Part shown: positions 29,860 to 40,327 of the stretch, in pieces
Layout: each line of letters begins with the position of its first letter
Position numbering within the stretch: the first letter of the stretch is position 1
Assembly (NCBI RefSeq): GCF_005887115.1
Contig: NZ_PNCJ01000008.1
Coordinates: forward strand, 1-64,000
Length of the DNA: 64,000 bases
Reading direction: 5' to 3'
From: Pseudoalteromonas rubra
Lineage (GTDB): Bacteria; Pseudomonadota; Gammaproteobacteria; Enterobacterales; Alteromonadaceae
Program-made: the position numbers and the translations under genes
Notes under the pieces: model-generated
Database searches by the model: none
The model's input: only the letters and a program-made list of their open reading frames with translations
What the model was told of the DNA's origin: nothing

Positions 29860-30234
29860 TTACAGTAAGAGTGCGTTTTTAGCACTGGCGAGGTAGCCAA
29901 CGGCCAACAGCGTGACTGTTGCCATAACCAGTGCACCAATCTGCCTGGCTTTTGTTGTGGATTTTGCAATCACGAAACCTAAAGCTATATATGCAACGAC
30001 TAAAACAATTTTTTCCATCAACCAGGGTTGCTGTGCCGGGTTCAGGCTGGCCATTACAGCCAGCGATACCGCTGAAATCAGCAATACAGTATCAACACTG
30101 TGGCTGGCGATAAAGACCCCTTTGTTGGCTGCCAGTTTACCACTGGCCAAACGCGAAATAGCTCGGGTATAAAACAAAATAATACTTAAAACTGCAAACA
30201 TCACATGTGTGTGTTTAAGTGCCATGTAGTCCAA
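29860..30234 (-). CDS. sirB2: SirB2-family membrane protein
   Basis: This 124-residue protein has four transmembrane helices and the SirB2 pattern: LKHTHVMFAVLSIILFYTRAI near the start, then a conserved HSVDTVLLISAV. The name comes from a Salmonella invasion regulator, and the biochemical role is unknown. It lies 29 bp downstream of the HD-GYP gene and 144 bp upstream of sirB1. Confidence 0.88.
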   Translation of the reverse strand: MDYMALKHTHVMFAVLSIILFYTRAISRLASGKLAANKGVFIASHSVDTVLLISAVSLAVMASLNPAQQPWLMEKIVLVVAYIALGFVIAKSTTKARQIGALVMATVTLLAVGYLASAKNALLL

Positions 30235-30263
30235 AATTGCCCCTTATTAAATCAACTATAAAA

Positions 30264-31805
30264 TCAATCTTCTAAACGAGCCAATATCTGTTCCAGCTCG
30301 TCAATTACAGTATTAAATACATCAACCAGCTTAGGGTCAAAGTGCTTGCCCTTTTGGCTGTTAATTTCAGCCACCACTTCATCCAGGCTGTATGCCGGGC
30401 GATAGCAACGCTCGTGACGCATTGAGTCATAGACATCTGCAATCGCCGCAATACGTCCGAAGATATGGATCTCTTCGCCTTTTTTACCTGTTGGGTAACC
30501 ACTGCCGTCCCACCGCTCATGGTGATCGCGAGCAATCATAGCGCCGGCATTAACTATCTCACGGCGTGAGTCGCGCAGTATCTGGTAACCCTTTTGAGTA
30601 TGAGACTTCATTACATCCCATTCTTCGGGCTCCAACTTATGTGGCTTGTTCAAAATCGCGTCGGGAATACCTACATTGCCAACGTCGTGTAAAGGTGAGG
30701 CAAGACGCACCAGCTCGGCTTCTCGATAGCTGAGACCGTAGTGCTTGGCCAGCACATAACAGATGTTTGCAACGCGCTTAACATGATTACCCGATTCCGT
30801 AGAGCGCTGCTCAAGCGCTTCGCTTAATCGATATACCAACTCCTGCTGAGTGTCTTCTATCTCTGCCTGAAGCTGAACATTTTCATAGGCCAGTTGTACG
30901 TTTTGCGAGAATATTTTGATCAAGTGCTTTTGCGTGTCGGTCAAAAACTCAGGGATACCTGAGACAAACAGCATAGACGCATGGTTATATTCACTCGAAC
31001 AATACGCAAACAGATAATTGTCCTTATAAACTATGCCACGGTCTTGCAATGCCTGACGACAGGCATCCATTTGTTCTGAGTCCAGCACGTCCTCAATCGG
31101 CTTACCTTCGCTTCTGGCAAATTCGCCACGACCCGTAAACACCACCAGTTTGTCACTGCTATTGGAGGGATCATTACTGGCAACCAAAGACGTTGCATAA
31201 ATGGCTTCATCCACAGTCCCTAACAAAGAAGTCAGCTGCTGGATCACCCCTTCGATAAACTGGTCGATGGAATGCGAAGCAAAAATATTTCGTGATGCAG
31301 TGATGATTTTTTCCAGCCCCTGACGAGACTGATCAATAGACAAAATGTCTCGGTAGGAACGCAAGCTCGACATCACTACAGTAAACAGCTTTTGTGCCGT
31401 CAACTCAGTTTTGGATTTATAGTCATTAATATCGTAATTGACGATGACCTGACGCTCCGGGGCCTGACCTGGCTGTCCGGTACGCAATATAATGCGAATA
31501 TTGTTATTTTTAGCCGTCTCGCGAATATATTGCGCGACTCTCAATCCTGCGTCATCCGTTTCCATCACAACATCAAGTAGCACAATCGCTGCATCAGGGT
31601 GGTCCATAACCACCTTTTTTGCTTCCTCGCCAGAATAGGCACTGAGAAATTCAAGGCGCTTTTTCTGAAACTCAAAGTCACTGAGCGCGAGTTTGGTTAC
31701 CGCATGCACCTCGGGTTCATCATCAACAATGATCACCTTCCAAGTGCCACTTTTTTCCTGTACTTCTACTTCACCCGGATCGTCTGAAAACAAAAAATCA
31801 TCCAT
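30264..31805 (-). CDS. HD-GYP response regulator (c-di-GMP phosphodiesterase)
   Basis: Taking the ATG at 31805 (AAGGA upstream), the product has 513 residues. It has a receiver (about residues 22-145; VIIVDDEPEV, VLLDVVMETDDAG), a DUF3369/GAF-like sensor region (about 175-320) and an HD-GYP domain (about 335-500). The HD-GYP residues are intact: LHDVGNVGIPD, DHHERWDGSGYP and IAAIADVYDSM. These enzymes hydrolyse cyclic di-GMP and so favour motility over biofilm. The cognate kinase is not adjacent. The gene sits between prmC and sirB2, which are neighbours in E. coli. Confidence 0.93.
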   Translation of the reverse strand: MDDFLFSDDPGEVEVQEKSGTWKVIIVDDEPEVHAVTKLALSDFEFQKKRLEFLSAYSGEEAKKVVMDHPDAAIVLLDVVMETDDAGLRVAQYIRETAKNNNIRIILRTGQPGQAPERQVIVNYDINDYKSKTELTAQKLFTVVMSSLRSYRDILSIDQSRQGLEKIITASRNIFASHSIDQFIEGVIQQLTSLLGTVDEAIYATSLVASNDPSNSSDKLVVFTGRGEFARSEGKPIEDVLDSEQMDACRQALQDRGIVYKDNYLFAYCSSEYNHASMLFVSGIPEFLTDTQKHLIKIFSQNVQLAYENVQLQAEIEDTQQELVYRLSEALEQRSTESGNHVKRVANICYVLAKHYGLSYREAELVRLASPLHDVGNVGIPDAILNKPHKLEPEEWDVMKSHTQKGYQILRDSRREIVNAGAMIARDHHERWDGSGYPTGKKGEEIHIFGRIAAIADVYDSMRHERCYRPAYSLDEVVAEINSQKGKHFDPKLVDVFNTVIDELEQILARLED

Positions 31806-31950
31806 TGGAGAGTCCTTAACACTCTTTTGTACTCGTATCTCGCCAGTATTGCGCGTGCTGACGGACATGAAACCGGTTGAGGATAACCGGCTTGTTGCTC
31901 GCTTATACGGCATCGCTACTTTTATTGTAGCTTTGCTCAAGAAATAACGA

Positions 31951-32799
31951 TTATTGCGGCTTTTGCGCCATCGTTACCCTATCACAGCCTGCCATATCTT
32001 TTATTGTAAGTATATTGCGATAGTTCATTTGTGCAAAAATCTGCTGAACACCAGCAGCTTGTTGATAGCCGTGCTCAAACATCAGATACCCATCAGACGT
32101 AAGATGCGCCTGCGCTTGCTCAATAATATGACGAATATCGGCATAGCCTTGATCCGGTGCTACCAAAGCGGACAAAGGCTCAAAACGCACATCCCCCTGA
32201 CTCAGGTGTTCATCTGTTTCACAAATATAAGGCGGGTTGCTGACAATCAGATCAAAACACTGATCTGCCAACGCTGAAAACCAGTCACTCTGGCGGATCT
32301 GCACATGCTCAAAACCCAGACGCAGGCGGTTTTTCTCTGCCAGCGCCACCGCATCGCTTGAGAAGTCAACACCGATTAGTTGCCAACCAGGTTGCTCCGA
32401 TGCCAACGCCAGCACAATGGCGCCCGTCCCGGTGCCCAGATCAAGTACTCTGGCCTGCGTCGGCAAAGCCAATGCCAGCGCCTGTTCAACCAGGGTTTCG
32501 GTGTCCGGGCGTGGGATCAGTGTACTGTTATTAACGTATAAAGGCAGGCTCCAGAACTCCCGCTCTCCCGTTAGATGAGCGACCGGCTCCCCTGCTTGTC
32601 GACGCGCGATCAGGGTTGCAAAACGCTGCTGTTGCTCGGCGTTTAATTCAGCCTCGGGCCAGGCAAATAAATAACTGCGGTTTTTTTGAAGGATATGCAA
32701 AAGCAGCACTTCGGCATCGAGTTTCGCCGACTCTGAGCTGCTCTGAAGTTGCCCGCTCGCCCAGGCAATCGCCTGAGCAAGGGTTGAATATTGCGTCAT
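31951..32799 (-). CDS. prmC: peptide chain release factor N5-glutamine methyltransferase PrmC
   Basis: PrmC methylates the glutamine of the GGQ motif in release factors RF1 and RF2. The 282 residues contain the N-terminal helical bundle that binds the factor, the SAM motif VLDLGTGTGAIVLALA and the catalytic NPPY in DLIVSNPPYI. The start codon overlaps the prfA stop by one base, so substrate and modifying enzyme are made from one transcript. Confidence 0.97.
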   Translation of the reverse strand: MTQYSTLAQAIAWASGQLQSSSESAKLDAEVLLLHILQKNRSYLFAWPEAELNAEQQQRFATLIARRQAGEPVAHLTGEREFWSLPLYVNNSTLIPRPDTETLVEQALALALPTQARVLDLGTGTGAIVLALASEQPGWQLIGVDFSSDAVALAEKNRLRLGFEHVQIRQSDWFSALADQCFDLIVSNPPYICETDEHLSQGDVRFEPLSALVAPDQGYADIRHIIEQAQAHLTSDGYLMFEHGYQQAAGVQQIFAQMNYRNILTIKDMAGCDRVTMAQKPQ

Positions 32800-33884
32800 T
32801 AATCGTCGCCCATAGCTGCTAACAGATCAGCCTGGTACTCCAATACTAACGGGTCGATAACAGCACCCAGATCACCCGCTACAACTTCATTCAGACGATA
32901 CAGTGTGAGGTTAATACGGTGATCCGTAATACGGCCCTGCGGATAGTTGTAAGTCCGGATCCGCTCAGAGCGGTCACCGCTACCTACCAGGTTACGACGC
33001 TCACTTGCCTCAGCAGCCTGACGTTTTTCGTCTTCCGCCTGCTGTAGACGCGCGCCCAATACTGACAAAGCCTTAGCACGGTTTTTATGCTGTGAACGTT
33101 CATCCTGACATTCCACCACAACGCCGGTTGGAATATGGGTAATACGGATAGCAGAGTCAGTTTTGTTAACGTGCTGACCACCGGCGCCCGAGGCACGGAA
33201 GGTGTCAACCTTCAGATCGGCTGGGTTAATTTCGATCGCTTCCGCTTCCGGGATCTCAGCCATGACTGCTACTGTACAGGCTGACGTATGAACGCGGCCC
33301 TGAGATTCAGTCTCTGGTACACGCTGTACGCGGTGCGCGCCCGACTCAAACTTGAGCTTACCGTACACGCCGTCGCCTTTGATGTTAGCAATGATCTCTT
33401 TGTAACCACCGTGTTCACCTTCGTTGGCACTGACCACTTCCACTTGCCACTTTTGGGTTTCGGCATAACGGCTGTACATACGGAACAAGTCACCGGCAAA
33501 GATAGCCGCTTCGTCACCGCCCGTACCGGCACGGACTTCCAAAAATACGTTGTTATCGTCTTTAGGATCTTTTGGCAGCATCAGGATCTGGAGCTGCTCT
33601 TCCAGTTCTGAAATTTGTTCTTTTGCTTCTTTATATTCTTCCTGAGCCATTTCACGCATATCCGGATCAGAATCCTTCAGCATTTCTTCGGCTGCTGCCA
33701 CGTTTTCCTGCGCCTGCTGATAAGCAGTAAACGCCTTCACCACATCCTCAAGCTCTGAGTACTCTTTTGACAATGCGCGAAAACGGTTCTGATCGCCAAT
33801 GACTTCCGGATCCCCCAGCATGGCTTCCACTTCTTCGTGGCGCTCTACCAAAGTTTCCAATTTACGATAAACGGACTCTTTCAT
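32799..33884 (-). CDS. prfA: peptide chain release factor 1
   Basis: RF1 recognises UAA and UAG stop codons and triggers peptide release. The 361 residues are standard. The stop-codon recognition tripeptide region reads [10 protein letters not shown] (PET, where E. coli has PAT), and the catalytic GGQ lies in [13 protein letters not shown]. It is the second gene of hemA-prfA-prmC, with only 7 bp after the hemA stop. Confidence 0.98.
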   Translation of the reverse strand: MKESVYRKLETLVERHEEVEAMLGDPEVIGDQNRFRALSKEYSELEDVVKAFTAYQQAQENVAAAEEMLKDSDPDMREMAQEEYKEAKEQISELEEQLQILMLPKDPKDDNNVFLEVRAGTGGDEAAIFAGDLFRMYSRYAETQKWQVEVVSANEGEHGGYKEIIANIKGDGVYGKLKFESGAHRVQRVPETESQGRVHTSACTVAVMAEIPEAEAIEINPADLKVDTFRASGAGGQHVNKTDSAIRITHIPTGVVVECQDERSQHKNRAKALSVLGARLQQAEDEKRQAAEASERRNLVGSGDRSERIRTYNYPQGRITDHRINLTLYRLNEVVAGDLGAVIDPLVLEYQADLLAAMGDD

Positions 33885-33891
33885 TTAACTC

Positions 33892-35148
33892 TTATTCCTG
33901 CTCAATACCTAATGCTTGTTTTAATACTGCAATACGCTCAATATCACCTTCTTTTGCTGCCGACTGAATCGCTCGGGTCGGTGCATGAGTAAGTCGATTA
34001 GTGAGTTTATTTGCCAGTTCTAACAAGACCTTTTCTGAATTCTTACCCGATTGTAGCTGATTTAACGCCTTTTCCACGAGCTCTAATTTAATCGTCTGGG
34101 CCGATTCTCGATATTCCCGGATCACATCCACCGATGTCAGTGAACGCTGCCACTGCGCAAACTCATGGGTTTTGTCATCAATGATGTGCTGCGCTTCACG
34201 TGCTGCTTGTTCACGCGACGCCATATTTTCATTCACGATTGCTTGCAGGTCGTCTACCGTATAAAGGTAGGCCGCGTCTAAGTCATTGACCTGACTTTCG
34301 ATATCACGTGGCACAGCAATATCGACAAACAGCATCGGTTTATGTTTGCGTTTTTTAAGAGCCTGCTCAACGACCCCTTTACCTATGATTGGCAAGGTGC
34401 TGGCTGTTGAGCTGATGACAATATCCGCCAGATGCAATTGCTCGGGAAGTTGAGCCAAGGAGATGACATTCGCGTTAATTTCATCCGCCAGGGATTGAGC
34501 CCGTTCAATGGTGCGGTTGGCAACGGTAATTGCTTTGGGATTGTGTTGCGACAGATGCTTGGCAACCAGCTCAATGGTTTCACCGGCTCCAATCAGTAAT
34601 ACGTTGGTTTTTTCCAGCTGACCATAAATGTGTTTAGCCAGATTGACGGCCGCATACGCCACAGATACTGCGCTGGCGCCAATTTCAGTCTCGGTACGCA
34701 CCTGCTTAGCCACAGAGAACGTTTTCTGAAACAAGCGCTCGAATACCGGCTGAATGCCGTTATGTGTTTTCGCGCTATTATACGCTTGCTTGATCTGACC
34801 TAGGATCTGAGGTTCACCCAACACCAAAGAATCTAAACCACAGGCTACACGCATCAGGTGATTGACCGCATCCTGATTGTGATGCACATACACATTTTCG
34901 GCCAGCTCTTGCTCTTCTATTTGGTGAAATTCAGCCAGCCAGCCCAGAAGCGCTTGGGAATTCGAGTCGCCAAGGCTACAATAGATTTCGGTCCGATTGC
35001 AGGTAGAAACAATCACGGACTCATTAAACTGCGGCAACTGTGATAGTTGCTGTAGCGCATCCGATAACTGTTGCGGAGAAAAGGCGACTTTTTCCCTCAA
35101 TTCGACGGACGCGGTTTTGTGATTGATCCCAAGTGCGATAATGGTCAT
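33892..35148 (-). CDS. hemA: glutamyl-tRNA reductase
   Basis: HemA reduces glutamyl-tRNA(Glu) to glutamate-1-semialdehyde, the first step of tetrapyrrole synthesis by the C5 pathway. The 418-residue protein has the N-terminal catalytic domain with the active cysteine in STCNRTEIY, the LVLGEPQILGQIKQAY stretch, the NADPH-binding domain (LLIGAGETIELVAKHL) and a C-terminal helical dimerisation domain. It is divergent from lolB, with 83 bp between the starts, as in E. coli. Confidence 0.98.
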   Translation of the reverse strand: MTIIALGINHKTASVELREKVAFSPQQLSDALQQLSQLPQFNESVIVSTCNRTEIYCSLGDSNSQALLGWLAEFHQIEEQELAENVYVHHNQDAVNHLMRVACGLDSLVLGEPQILGQIKQAYNSAKTHNGIQPVFERLFQKTFSVAKQVRTETEIGASAVSVAYAAVNLAKHIYGQLEKTNVLLIGAGETIELVAKHLSQHNPKAITVANRTIERAQSLADEINANVISLAQLPEQLHLADIVISSTASTLPIIGKGVVEQALKKRKHKPMLFVDIAVPRDIESQVNDLDAAYLYTVDDLQAIVNENMASREQAAREAQHIIDDKTHEFAQWQRSLTSVDVIREYRESAQTIKLELVEKALNQLQSGKNSEKVLLELANKLTNRLTHAPTRAIQSAAKEGDIERIAVLKQALGIEQE

Positions 35149-35231
35149 AACTGCCAGTGTTGCTCAAGCCCTGCTTTAAAGCCGCTAATTTTACCAAAAA
35201 TCAATCGAATATGGAAAGTAAGGAACTTAGT

Positions 35232-35819
35232 TTGAAACAGTTTCATTTGATTTTGCTCATGTTTTTATTGTTTCTGAGCGGGTGTGCACAGCGTATTACC
35301 CCACCTGACGAGCATTTACAGCAGAATCGTCCCGAAAGTTATAACAATTGGCGGGCAACCGGTAAGCTGGCATTTATCTCTCCCGAAGAGCGTCAGTCTG
35401 CCAACTTTAACTGGCAATATCGTGAACAAAAACAAACCCTGACGTTGAACACCTTTATCGGGACTCAGGTACTCAAGCTGCAAGAATTCGATCAGCACAG
35501 TGTGCTGACGCTTGAGGATAACACCTACACCAGTGAAGACAGCAGCGATTTAGTGTACCGCCTGAGCGGCTGGCAACTGCCTGTATCACAAGCCCCTCAA
35601 TGGTTAACGGGCAACATAGAGGCACCTGACAATCAGTATAATGATAAACAACAATTAACTCAGGCCATCTGGCAAGACGAACAAGGCCTGCGCTGGCAGG
35701 TTGCTTACCAAACCTACCAGCGTGTAAACGGGTTCGAACTCCCGACTCGGCTCACCCTGACACATAAAGATATCACCATTAAAATCCGAATCAGTGATTG
35801 GCACTTTGACACCCTATGA
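35232..35819 (+). CDS. lolB: outer-membrane lipoprotein localisation protein LolB
   Basis: LolB accepts lipoproteins from the periplasmic chaperone LolA and inserts them into the outer membrane. I choose the TTG at 35232: AAGGA lies 7 nt upstream, and the product then opens with a compact lipoprotein signal peptide ending in LSGC. This gives 195 residues, close to the family norm. An ATG at 35211 would add seven residues but has no ribosome site. The mature part shows NWRATGKLAFISPEERQSANFNWQY and a late GFELPTRLTL. It overlaps ispE by 4 bp (ATGA). Confidence 0.93.
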   Translation: MKQFHLILLMFLLFLSGCAQRITPPDEHLQQNRPESYNNWRATGKLAFISPEERQSANFNWQYREQKQTLTLNTFIGTQVLKLQEFDQHSVLTLEDNTYTSEDSSDLVYRLSGWQLPVSQAPQWLTGNIEAPDNQYNDKQQLTQAIWQDEQGLRWQVAYQTYQRVNGFELPTRLTLTHKDITIKIRISDWHFDTL

Positions 35820-36673
35820 AGACACTCAAATTAACCGCTCCGGCAAAACTCAACCTGTTCTTGCACATCAATGGTCGCCGTGCTGATGGCTACCATGAAC
35901 TCGAAACCCTGTTTACTCTGCTGGAATATGGCGATGAGCTGACTTTTTCGCTTATCGAGCAAGATGTACTTGAGATTGAGGGCGATGTCACCGGCATTCC
36001 GTTGCAAGACAATTTGATTTACCGAGCTGCGGAAGCGCTCAGGCCCTATAAACAATCACCATTCGGTGCCCATGTTCAGCTGGTTAAAAAACTGCCTATG
36101 GGTGGCGGCGTGGGGGGCGGTTCATCAGACGCAGCAACCACCTTGCTTGCCTTAAACACATTGTGGCAATGTGACTTATCATTTGACCAGCTTGCGGATA
36201 TCGGATTATCACTCGGTGCGGATGTCCCCGTCTTTATACGAGGAAAAACGGCCTTGGCGCAAGGGGTTGGAGAGAAGCTGAGCCCCTATACTCTGGCAAC
36301 AAAACACTATCTGGTGGTCTTCCCCAATGTCCATGTTGGCACTGTTGAAGTATTCACACACCCAGAGCTGCCAAGAAATACCCCGAAATTATCTGAGGGC
36401 TGGACCATCGAGCAGACACACAACGACTGTCAGGCATTAGTCAAAAAGCTCTACCCCGAGGTTGAAAAAACCCTGAGCTGGTTGCTAAAATATGCGCCGT
36501 CCAGAATGACGGGAACCGGAGGATGCTGCTTTGCAGAATTTAATTCAGCACAGGCGGCACAGCGTGTACTCGAACAACTCCCGTCTCACTGGACTGGCTT
36601 TGTTACCCAAAGCGCAAGCGAGTCAATTGCCCACCGGCAACTGGCTGCATGGCGTAAAGATGAAGTAAAATAG
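35816..36673 (+). CDS. ispE: 4-diphosphocytidyl-2-C-methyl-D-erythritol kinase IspE
   Basis: IspE phosphorylates CDP-methylerythritol in the non-mevalonate isoprenoid pathway. The 285-residue GHMP kinase has PAKLNLFLHINGRRADGYHEL at the N-terminus, the ATP-binding PMGGGVGGGSSDAATTLLALN and the C-terminal MTGTGGCCFAEF motif. It is translationally coupled to lolB and followed by prs, the same order as in enterobacteria. Confidence 0.97.
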   Translation: MKTLKLTAPAKLNLFLHINGRRADGYHELETLFTLLEYGDELTFSLIEQDVLEIEGDVTGIPLQDNLIYRAAEALRPYKQSPFGAHVQLVKKLPMGGGVGGGSSDAATTLLALNTLWQCDLSFDQLADIGLSLGADVPVFIRGKTALAQGVGEKLSPYTLATKHYLVVFPNVHVGTVEVFTHPELPRNTPKLSEGWTIEQTHNDCQALVKKLYPEVEKTLSWLLKYAPSRMTGTGGCCFAEFNSAQAAQRVLEQLPSHWTGFVTQSASESIAHRQLAAWRKDEVK

Positions 36674-36751
36674 TTTAAGTTAGCCTGTTTTGACACTGTC
36701 ACAGACGCCGTCATTGCAAAATATATATTACAGTGCCTGAGGAACCCTACC

Positions 36752-37699
36752 GTGCCCGACATGAAGCTCTTCGCTGGTAACGCAACACCTGAGCTAGCTC
36801 AAAAAGTTGCAAAACGTTTGTTTATCGAATTAGGTGATGCCGTTGTAGGCCGTTTTAGCGACGGCGAGATCAGCGTTCAAATCAATGAAAATGTTCGTGG
36901 TTCTGATGTATTCATCGTCCAATCCACTTGTGCACCAACCAATGACAACCTGATGGAACTCATTGTGATGGTGGATGCTTTACGTCGTGCTTCTGCAGGT
37001 CGTATTACCGCCGTTATTCCATACTTCGGCTATGCCCGTCAGGATCGTCGTGTACGTTCTGCGCGTGTGCCAATCACTGCAAAAGTTGTTGCGGACTTCT
37101 TATCAAGCGTTGGTGTTGACCGCGTTCTGACGGTAGACCTGCACGCTGAACAGATCCAGGGCTTCTTCGATGTGCCTGTAGACAATGTGTTTGGTAGCCC
37201 GGTGCTGCTTGAAGACATGAAAGAGCGCGATTTTGACGATGTTGTGGTCGTGTCGCCAGATATTGGTGGTGTGGTACGTGCGCGTGCAATCGCCAAACTT
37301 CTGGACGACAAAGATCTGGCTATCATCGACAAACGTCGCCCACAGGCTAACGTTTCTCAAGTCATGCACATCATTGGTGATGTGGAAGGCCGCGACTGTA
37401 TTATCGTCGATGATATGATTGATACCGGTGGTACGTTGTGTAAAGCTGCGGCTGCACTGAAAGAGCATGGTGCTAAGCGCGTATTTGCTTATGCAACGCA
37501 CCCGGTTCTGTCTGGCAATGCCGCAGAGAACCTGCGCAACTCAGTAATTGACGAAGTGATTGTCACTGACTCAATTACGCTGTCGGACGAGCTGAAGTCT
37601 GTTGATAAGATCAAAGTACTGACGCTGGCTGATATGCTGGCTGAAACCATTCGCCGCATCAGCAACGAAGAGTCTATCTCTGCGATGTTCGAACACTAA
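36752..37699 (+). CDS. prs: ribose-phosphate pyrophosphokinase
   Basis: Prs makes PRPP from ribose 5-phosphate and ATP for nucleotide, histidine and tryptophan synthesis. The 315 residues start at a GTG with TGAGGA upstream and read [16 protein letters not shown], as in other gammaproteobacteria. Motifs seen are [28 protein letters not shown] and the PRPP loop [10 protein letters not shown]. It is followed by a strong terminator. Confidence 0.98.
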   Translation: MPDMKLFAGNATPELAQKVAKRLFIELGDAVVGRFSDGEISVQINENVRGSDVFIVQSTCAPTNDNLMELIVMVDALRRASAGRITAVIPYFGYARQDRRVRSARVPITAKVVADFLSSVGVDRVLTVDLHAEQIQGFFDVPVDNVFGSPVLLEDMKERDFDDVVVVSPDIGGVVRARAIAKLLDDKDLAIIDKRRPQANVSQVMHIIGDVEGRDCIIVDDMIDTGGTLCKAAAALKEHGAKRVFAYATHPVLSGNAAENLRNSVIDEVIVTDSITLSDELKSVDKIKVLTLADMLAETIRRISNEESISAMFEH

Positions 37700-37720
37700 T
37701 CCGTGTTCACTGGCAAAGAA

Positions 37721-37746
37721 AAAGCACCTTAGGGTGCTTTTTTTAT
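37721..37746 (+). terminator. intrinsic terminator of prs
   Basis: The stem AAAGCACC / GGTGCTTT has a TTAG loop and is followed by TTTTAT. It lies 22 bp past the prs stop and ends the lolB-ispE-prs unit before the rplY promoter. Confidence 0.9.
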
Positions 37747-37756
37747 ATCCAAAGGT

Positions 37757-37784
37757 TTGCAAGGCTGCTGGTTAGTGGTATATT
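37757..37784 (+). promoter_or_regulatory. candidate sigma70 promoter of rplY
   Basis: A TTGCAA box at 37757-37762 and a TATATT box at 37779-37784 are separated by 16 nt and followed by the GC-rich sequence AGCGCGCC. This lies about 115 nt upstream of the rplY start, implying a long leader. Confidence 0.6.
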
Positions 37785-37800
37785 AGCGCGCCTTTTTACT

Positions 37801-37864
37801 GGGCTTGCTTTGGATACAACCACGGCGAGTGCAGTGATTTACCGAAGTGCTTGGTCGCGAGCCC
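37801..37864 (+). promoter_or_regulatory. structured rplY mRNA leader (candidate L25 autoregulatory element)
   Basis: GGGCTTGC (37801-37808) can pair with GCGAGCCC (37857-37864) through 8 bp including one wobble. Inside it ACCA (37819-37822) pairs with TGGT (37852-37855), with an asymmetric purine-rich interior. In E. coli and relatives, L25 is known to repress its own translation through a leader that imitates its 5S rRNA site. The structure here is compatible, but I have not modelled it. Confidence 0.45.
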
Positions 37865-37898
37865 TTCGAAGTATTAACTAAAATAATTGGAGACACTC

Positions 37899-38507
37899 AT
37901 GTCACAATACGTATTAAACGCTGAAGTACGCGAAACTCTGGGTACTGGTGCGAGCCGCCGCCTACGTCGCGCTGATAAAGTTCCTGCTATCCTTTACGGT
38001 GCAGGCAAAGACGCTGTTTCGCTTACTCTGGACCACAACAAAGTTATCCAGATGCAAGAAGACGAAGGTTTCTACACGCACATCCTGACTCTGAACATCG
38101 GTGGTGAGTCTGTTGAAGCTATCCTGAAAGACATCCAACGTCACCCGTACAAGCCTAAGGTAACTCACCTTGACTTCCAACGCGTTGACGCTTCTCAAAA
38201 GCTTCACACTAAAGTACCTGTTCACTTCCTGAACGAAGAAGCAGCTACTAAAGGCGGCAACACTGTTGCTCACCACGTAACTGAAATCGAAATCACGTGT
38301 CTGCCAGCTCAGCTTCCTGAGTTCGTAGAAGTTGACGTTGCAGCTATCGAAGTTGGCGCAACTGTACACCTTTCAGACATCACTCTTCCAGCTGGTGTAG
38401 TTTCTGTTGAGCTAGCTAAAGGTGCAGACCACGACCAAGCGGTTGTAACTGTAAACGCACCTAAAGGCAGCGCTGCTGAAGAAACAGCTGAAGAAGCTGC
38501 TGAATAA
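37899..38507 (+). CDS. rplY: 50S ribosomal protein L25 (long Ctc form)
   Basis: L25 binds loop E of 5S rRNA in the large subunit. The start is the ATG at 37899, with GGAGA 6 nt upstream. The 202-residue product has the L25 beta-barrel (about residues 4-95: [25 protein letters not shown]) plus the C-terminal beta domain of the Ctc/TL5 type (about 100-195), ending in a Glu/Ala-rich tail. Enterobacterial L25 lacks this second domain. It precedes pth by 19 bp. Confidence 0.96.
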   Translation: MSQYVLNAEVRETLGTGASRRLRRADKVPAILYGAGKDAVSLTLDHNKVIQMQEDEGFYTHILTLNIGGESVEAILKDIQRHPYKPKVTHLDFQRVDASQKLHTKVPVHFLNEEAATKGGNTVAHHVTEIEITCLPAQLPEFVEVDVAAIEVGATVHLSDITLPAGVVSVELAKGADHDQAVVTVNAPKGSAAEETAEEAAE

Positions 38508-38526
38508 TTTTTAAGGTGTTAGCACC

Positions 38527-39111
38527 TTGAATACTATTCAAATGCTAGTGGGCCTGGCTAATCCAGGCCCCGAATACGCAAACACCCGTCACAATGCCGG
38601 TGCCTGGTTTATCGAAGAACTGGCCAAGCGCTACAACGTCCCCCTCAAACCTGATTCAAAACACCATGGCCTTAGTGGCAAGCTTATCCTGAACAATCAG
38701 GAATTTAAGCTACTGATCCCAACCACCTTTATGAACCTAAGCGGTAAAGCCGTAGGTAGCCTGGCAAACTTCTATAAGATCCCGCCAGAGCAGATCCTGG
38801 TTGCACATGATGAGATGGATATGGAACCTGGTGTCGCCAAAATCAAAAAAGGCGGCGGTCACGGTGGGCACAATGGTCTCAAAGACATAATCGCCAAGCT
38901 GGGTAATAACAAAGAGTTTATGCGCCTGCGCATTGGTATTGGCCACCCTGGACACAGAGACAAAGTAACAGGTTGGGTGCTGGGCAAAGCCCCTCAGGCA
39001 GATCAGGAAAAAATCGATGCAGTGGTAGATGAAGCCGTGCGTTGTATGGAAATTCTGGCCAAAGACGGTGTGTTAAAAGCACAAAATAGACTACATTCTT
39101 TTAAGCCGTAA
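38527..39111 (+). CDS. pth: peptidyl-tRNA hydrolase
   Basis: Pth recycles tRNA from prematurely released peptidyl-tRNA. I use the TTG start at 38527, preceded by AAGGTG at 8 nt, because the first strand ([22 protein letters not shown]) needs residues before the ATG at 38542. The catalytic histidine is in TRHNAG, with the supporting asparagine in TFMNLSG and the aspartate in VAHDEMD. The length of 194 residues is normal. It is probably co-transcribed with rplY. Confidence 0.97.
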   Translation: MNTIQMLVGLANPGPEYANTRHNAGAWFIEELAKRYNVPLKPDSKHHGLSGKLILNNQEFKLLIPTTFMNLSGKAVGSLANFYKIPPEQILVAHDEMDMEPGVAKIKKGGGHGGHNGLKDIIAKLGNNKEFMRLRIGIGHPGHRDKVTGWVLGKAPQADQEKIDAVVDEAVRCMEILAKDGVLKAQNRLHSFKP

Positions 39112-39169
39112 CACCGACTCTCCTGTCCCGTTACAGCTGTGATTGATGGCAAACTAAAGGTTTTAAACT

Positions 39170-40261
39170 ATGGGTTTTAAATGTGGCATTGTTGGCCTGC
39201 CTAACGTAGGTAAGTCAACCCTATTCAATGCATTAACCAAAGCGGGCATCGAAGCCGCGAACTTCCCTTTTTGTACTATCGAGCCAAACACCGGCGTGGT
39301 TGCCGTTCCGGATCCGCGTCTGGACCAATTGGCTGCGATTGTTAATCCACAAAAAACCATCGCAACCACGATGGAGTTTGTTGATATCGCAGGCCTGGTA
39401 AAGGGCGCCTCTAAAGGTGAAGGTCTGGGTAACCAGTTCTTAGCAAACATTCGCGAAACAGATGCCATTGGTCATGTTGTTCGCTGCTTTGAAGACGAAA
39501 ACATCGTCCACGTATCTGGTCAGGTAAACCCGGCAGACGATATTGATGTTATCAACACTGAGCTGGTTTTAGCAGATATGGAAGCGGCCGACCGCGCAGC
39601 ACAACGTAACGCTAAAAAAGCCAAAGGTGGCGATAAAGACGCTAAATTCCAAAACGAAGTACTGGAAAAGGTCAAAGCACACCTGGATGAAGGGTTAACA
39701 CTGCGCTCACTGGAGCTGACAAAAGAGGAGCTAGCTGCGATTAAGCCGCTTAACTTCTTAACGATTAAGCCGACCATGTACATCGCAAACGTGACTGAAG
39801 ATGGTTTCGAAAATAACCCATTCTTAGACCAGGTACGTGAGATTGCCGCAGCGGAAGAAGCCGTTGTGATCCCGGTCTGTGCTGCTATTGAATCTGAACT
39901 GTCTGAACTTGAAGAAGAAGATAAGCTTGAATTCATGGCTGACCTTGGTCTGGAAGAGCCAGGGCTTAACCTGGTGATCCGTGGCGGTTACGAGCTACTG
40001 AAACTACAAACCTACTTTACGGCAGGTGTTAAAGAAGTGCGCGCATGGACGATTCCTGTTGGTGCCACTGCGCCGCAGGCAGCGGGTAAGATCCACACCG
40101 ACTTTGAGCGTGGCTTTATTCGTGCACAGACCATTGGTTTTAATGACTACATTGAATACCAAGGTGAAAGCGGTGCGAAAGACGCAGGTAAAATGCGCCA
40201 GGAAGGTAAAGATTACATCGTTAAAGATGGCGATGTGATGAACTTCCTGTTCAATGTCTAA
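39170..40261 (+). CDS. ychF: redox-regulated ATPase YchF
   Basis: YchF is an Obg-family ATPase associated with ribosomes and oxidative stress response. The 363 residues show G1 [11 protein letters not shown], switch and G3 [19 protein letters not shown], a coiled-coil insertion (about 130-200) and a C-terminal TGS domain (about 280-363, [27 protein letters not shown]). It follows pth, as in E. coli, and is followed by a strong terminator. Confidence 0.97.
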   Translation: MGFKCGIVGLPNVGKSTLFNALTKAGIEAANFPFCTIEPNTGVVAVPDPRLDQLAAIVNPQKTIATTMEFVDIAGLVKGASKGEGLGNQFLANIRETDAIGHVVRCFEDENIVHVSGQVNPADDIDVINTELVLADMEAADRAAQRNAKKAKGGDKDAKFQNEVLEKVKAHLDEGLTLRSLELTKEELAAIKPLNFLTIKPTMYIANVTEDGFENNPFLDQVREIAAAEEAVVIPVCAAIESELSELEEEDKLEFMADLGLEEPGLNLVIRGGYELLKLQTYFTAGVKEVRAWTIPVGATAPQAAGKIHTDFERGFIRAQTIGFNDYIEYQGESGAKDAGKMRQEGKDYIVKDGDVMNFLFNV

Positions 40262-40301
40262 GTAACTGCATTCAATATTGACCAAGTTTATTGGTCTGAC
40301 A

Positions 40302-40327
40302 AAAAGCGCCTGATGGCGCTTTTTTTG
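40302..40327 (+). terminator. intrinsic terminator of ychF
   Basis: The stem AAAGCGCC / GGCGCTTT with a TGAT loop is followed by a run of eight T. It lies 40 bp past the ychF stop. Confidence 0.9.
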
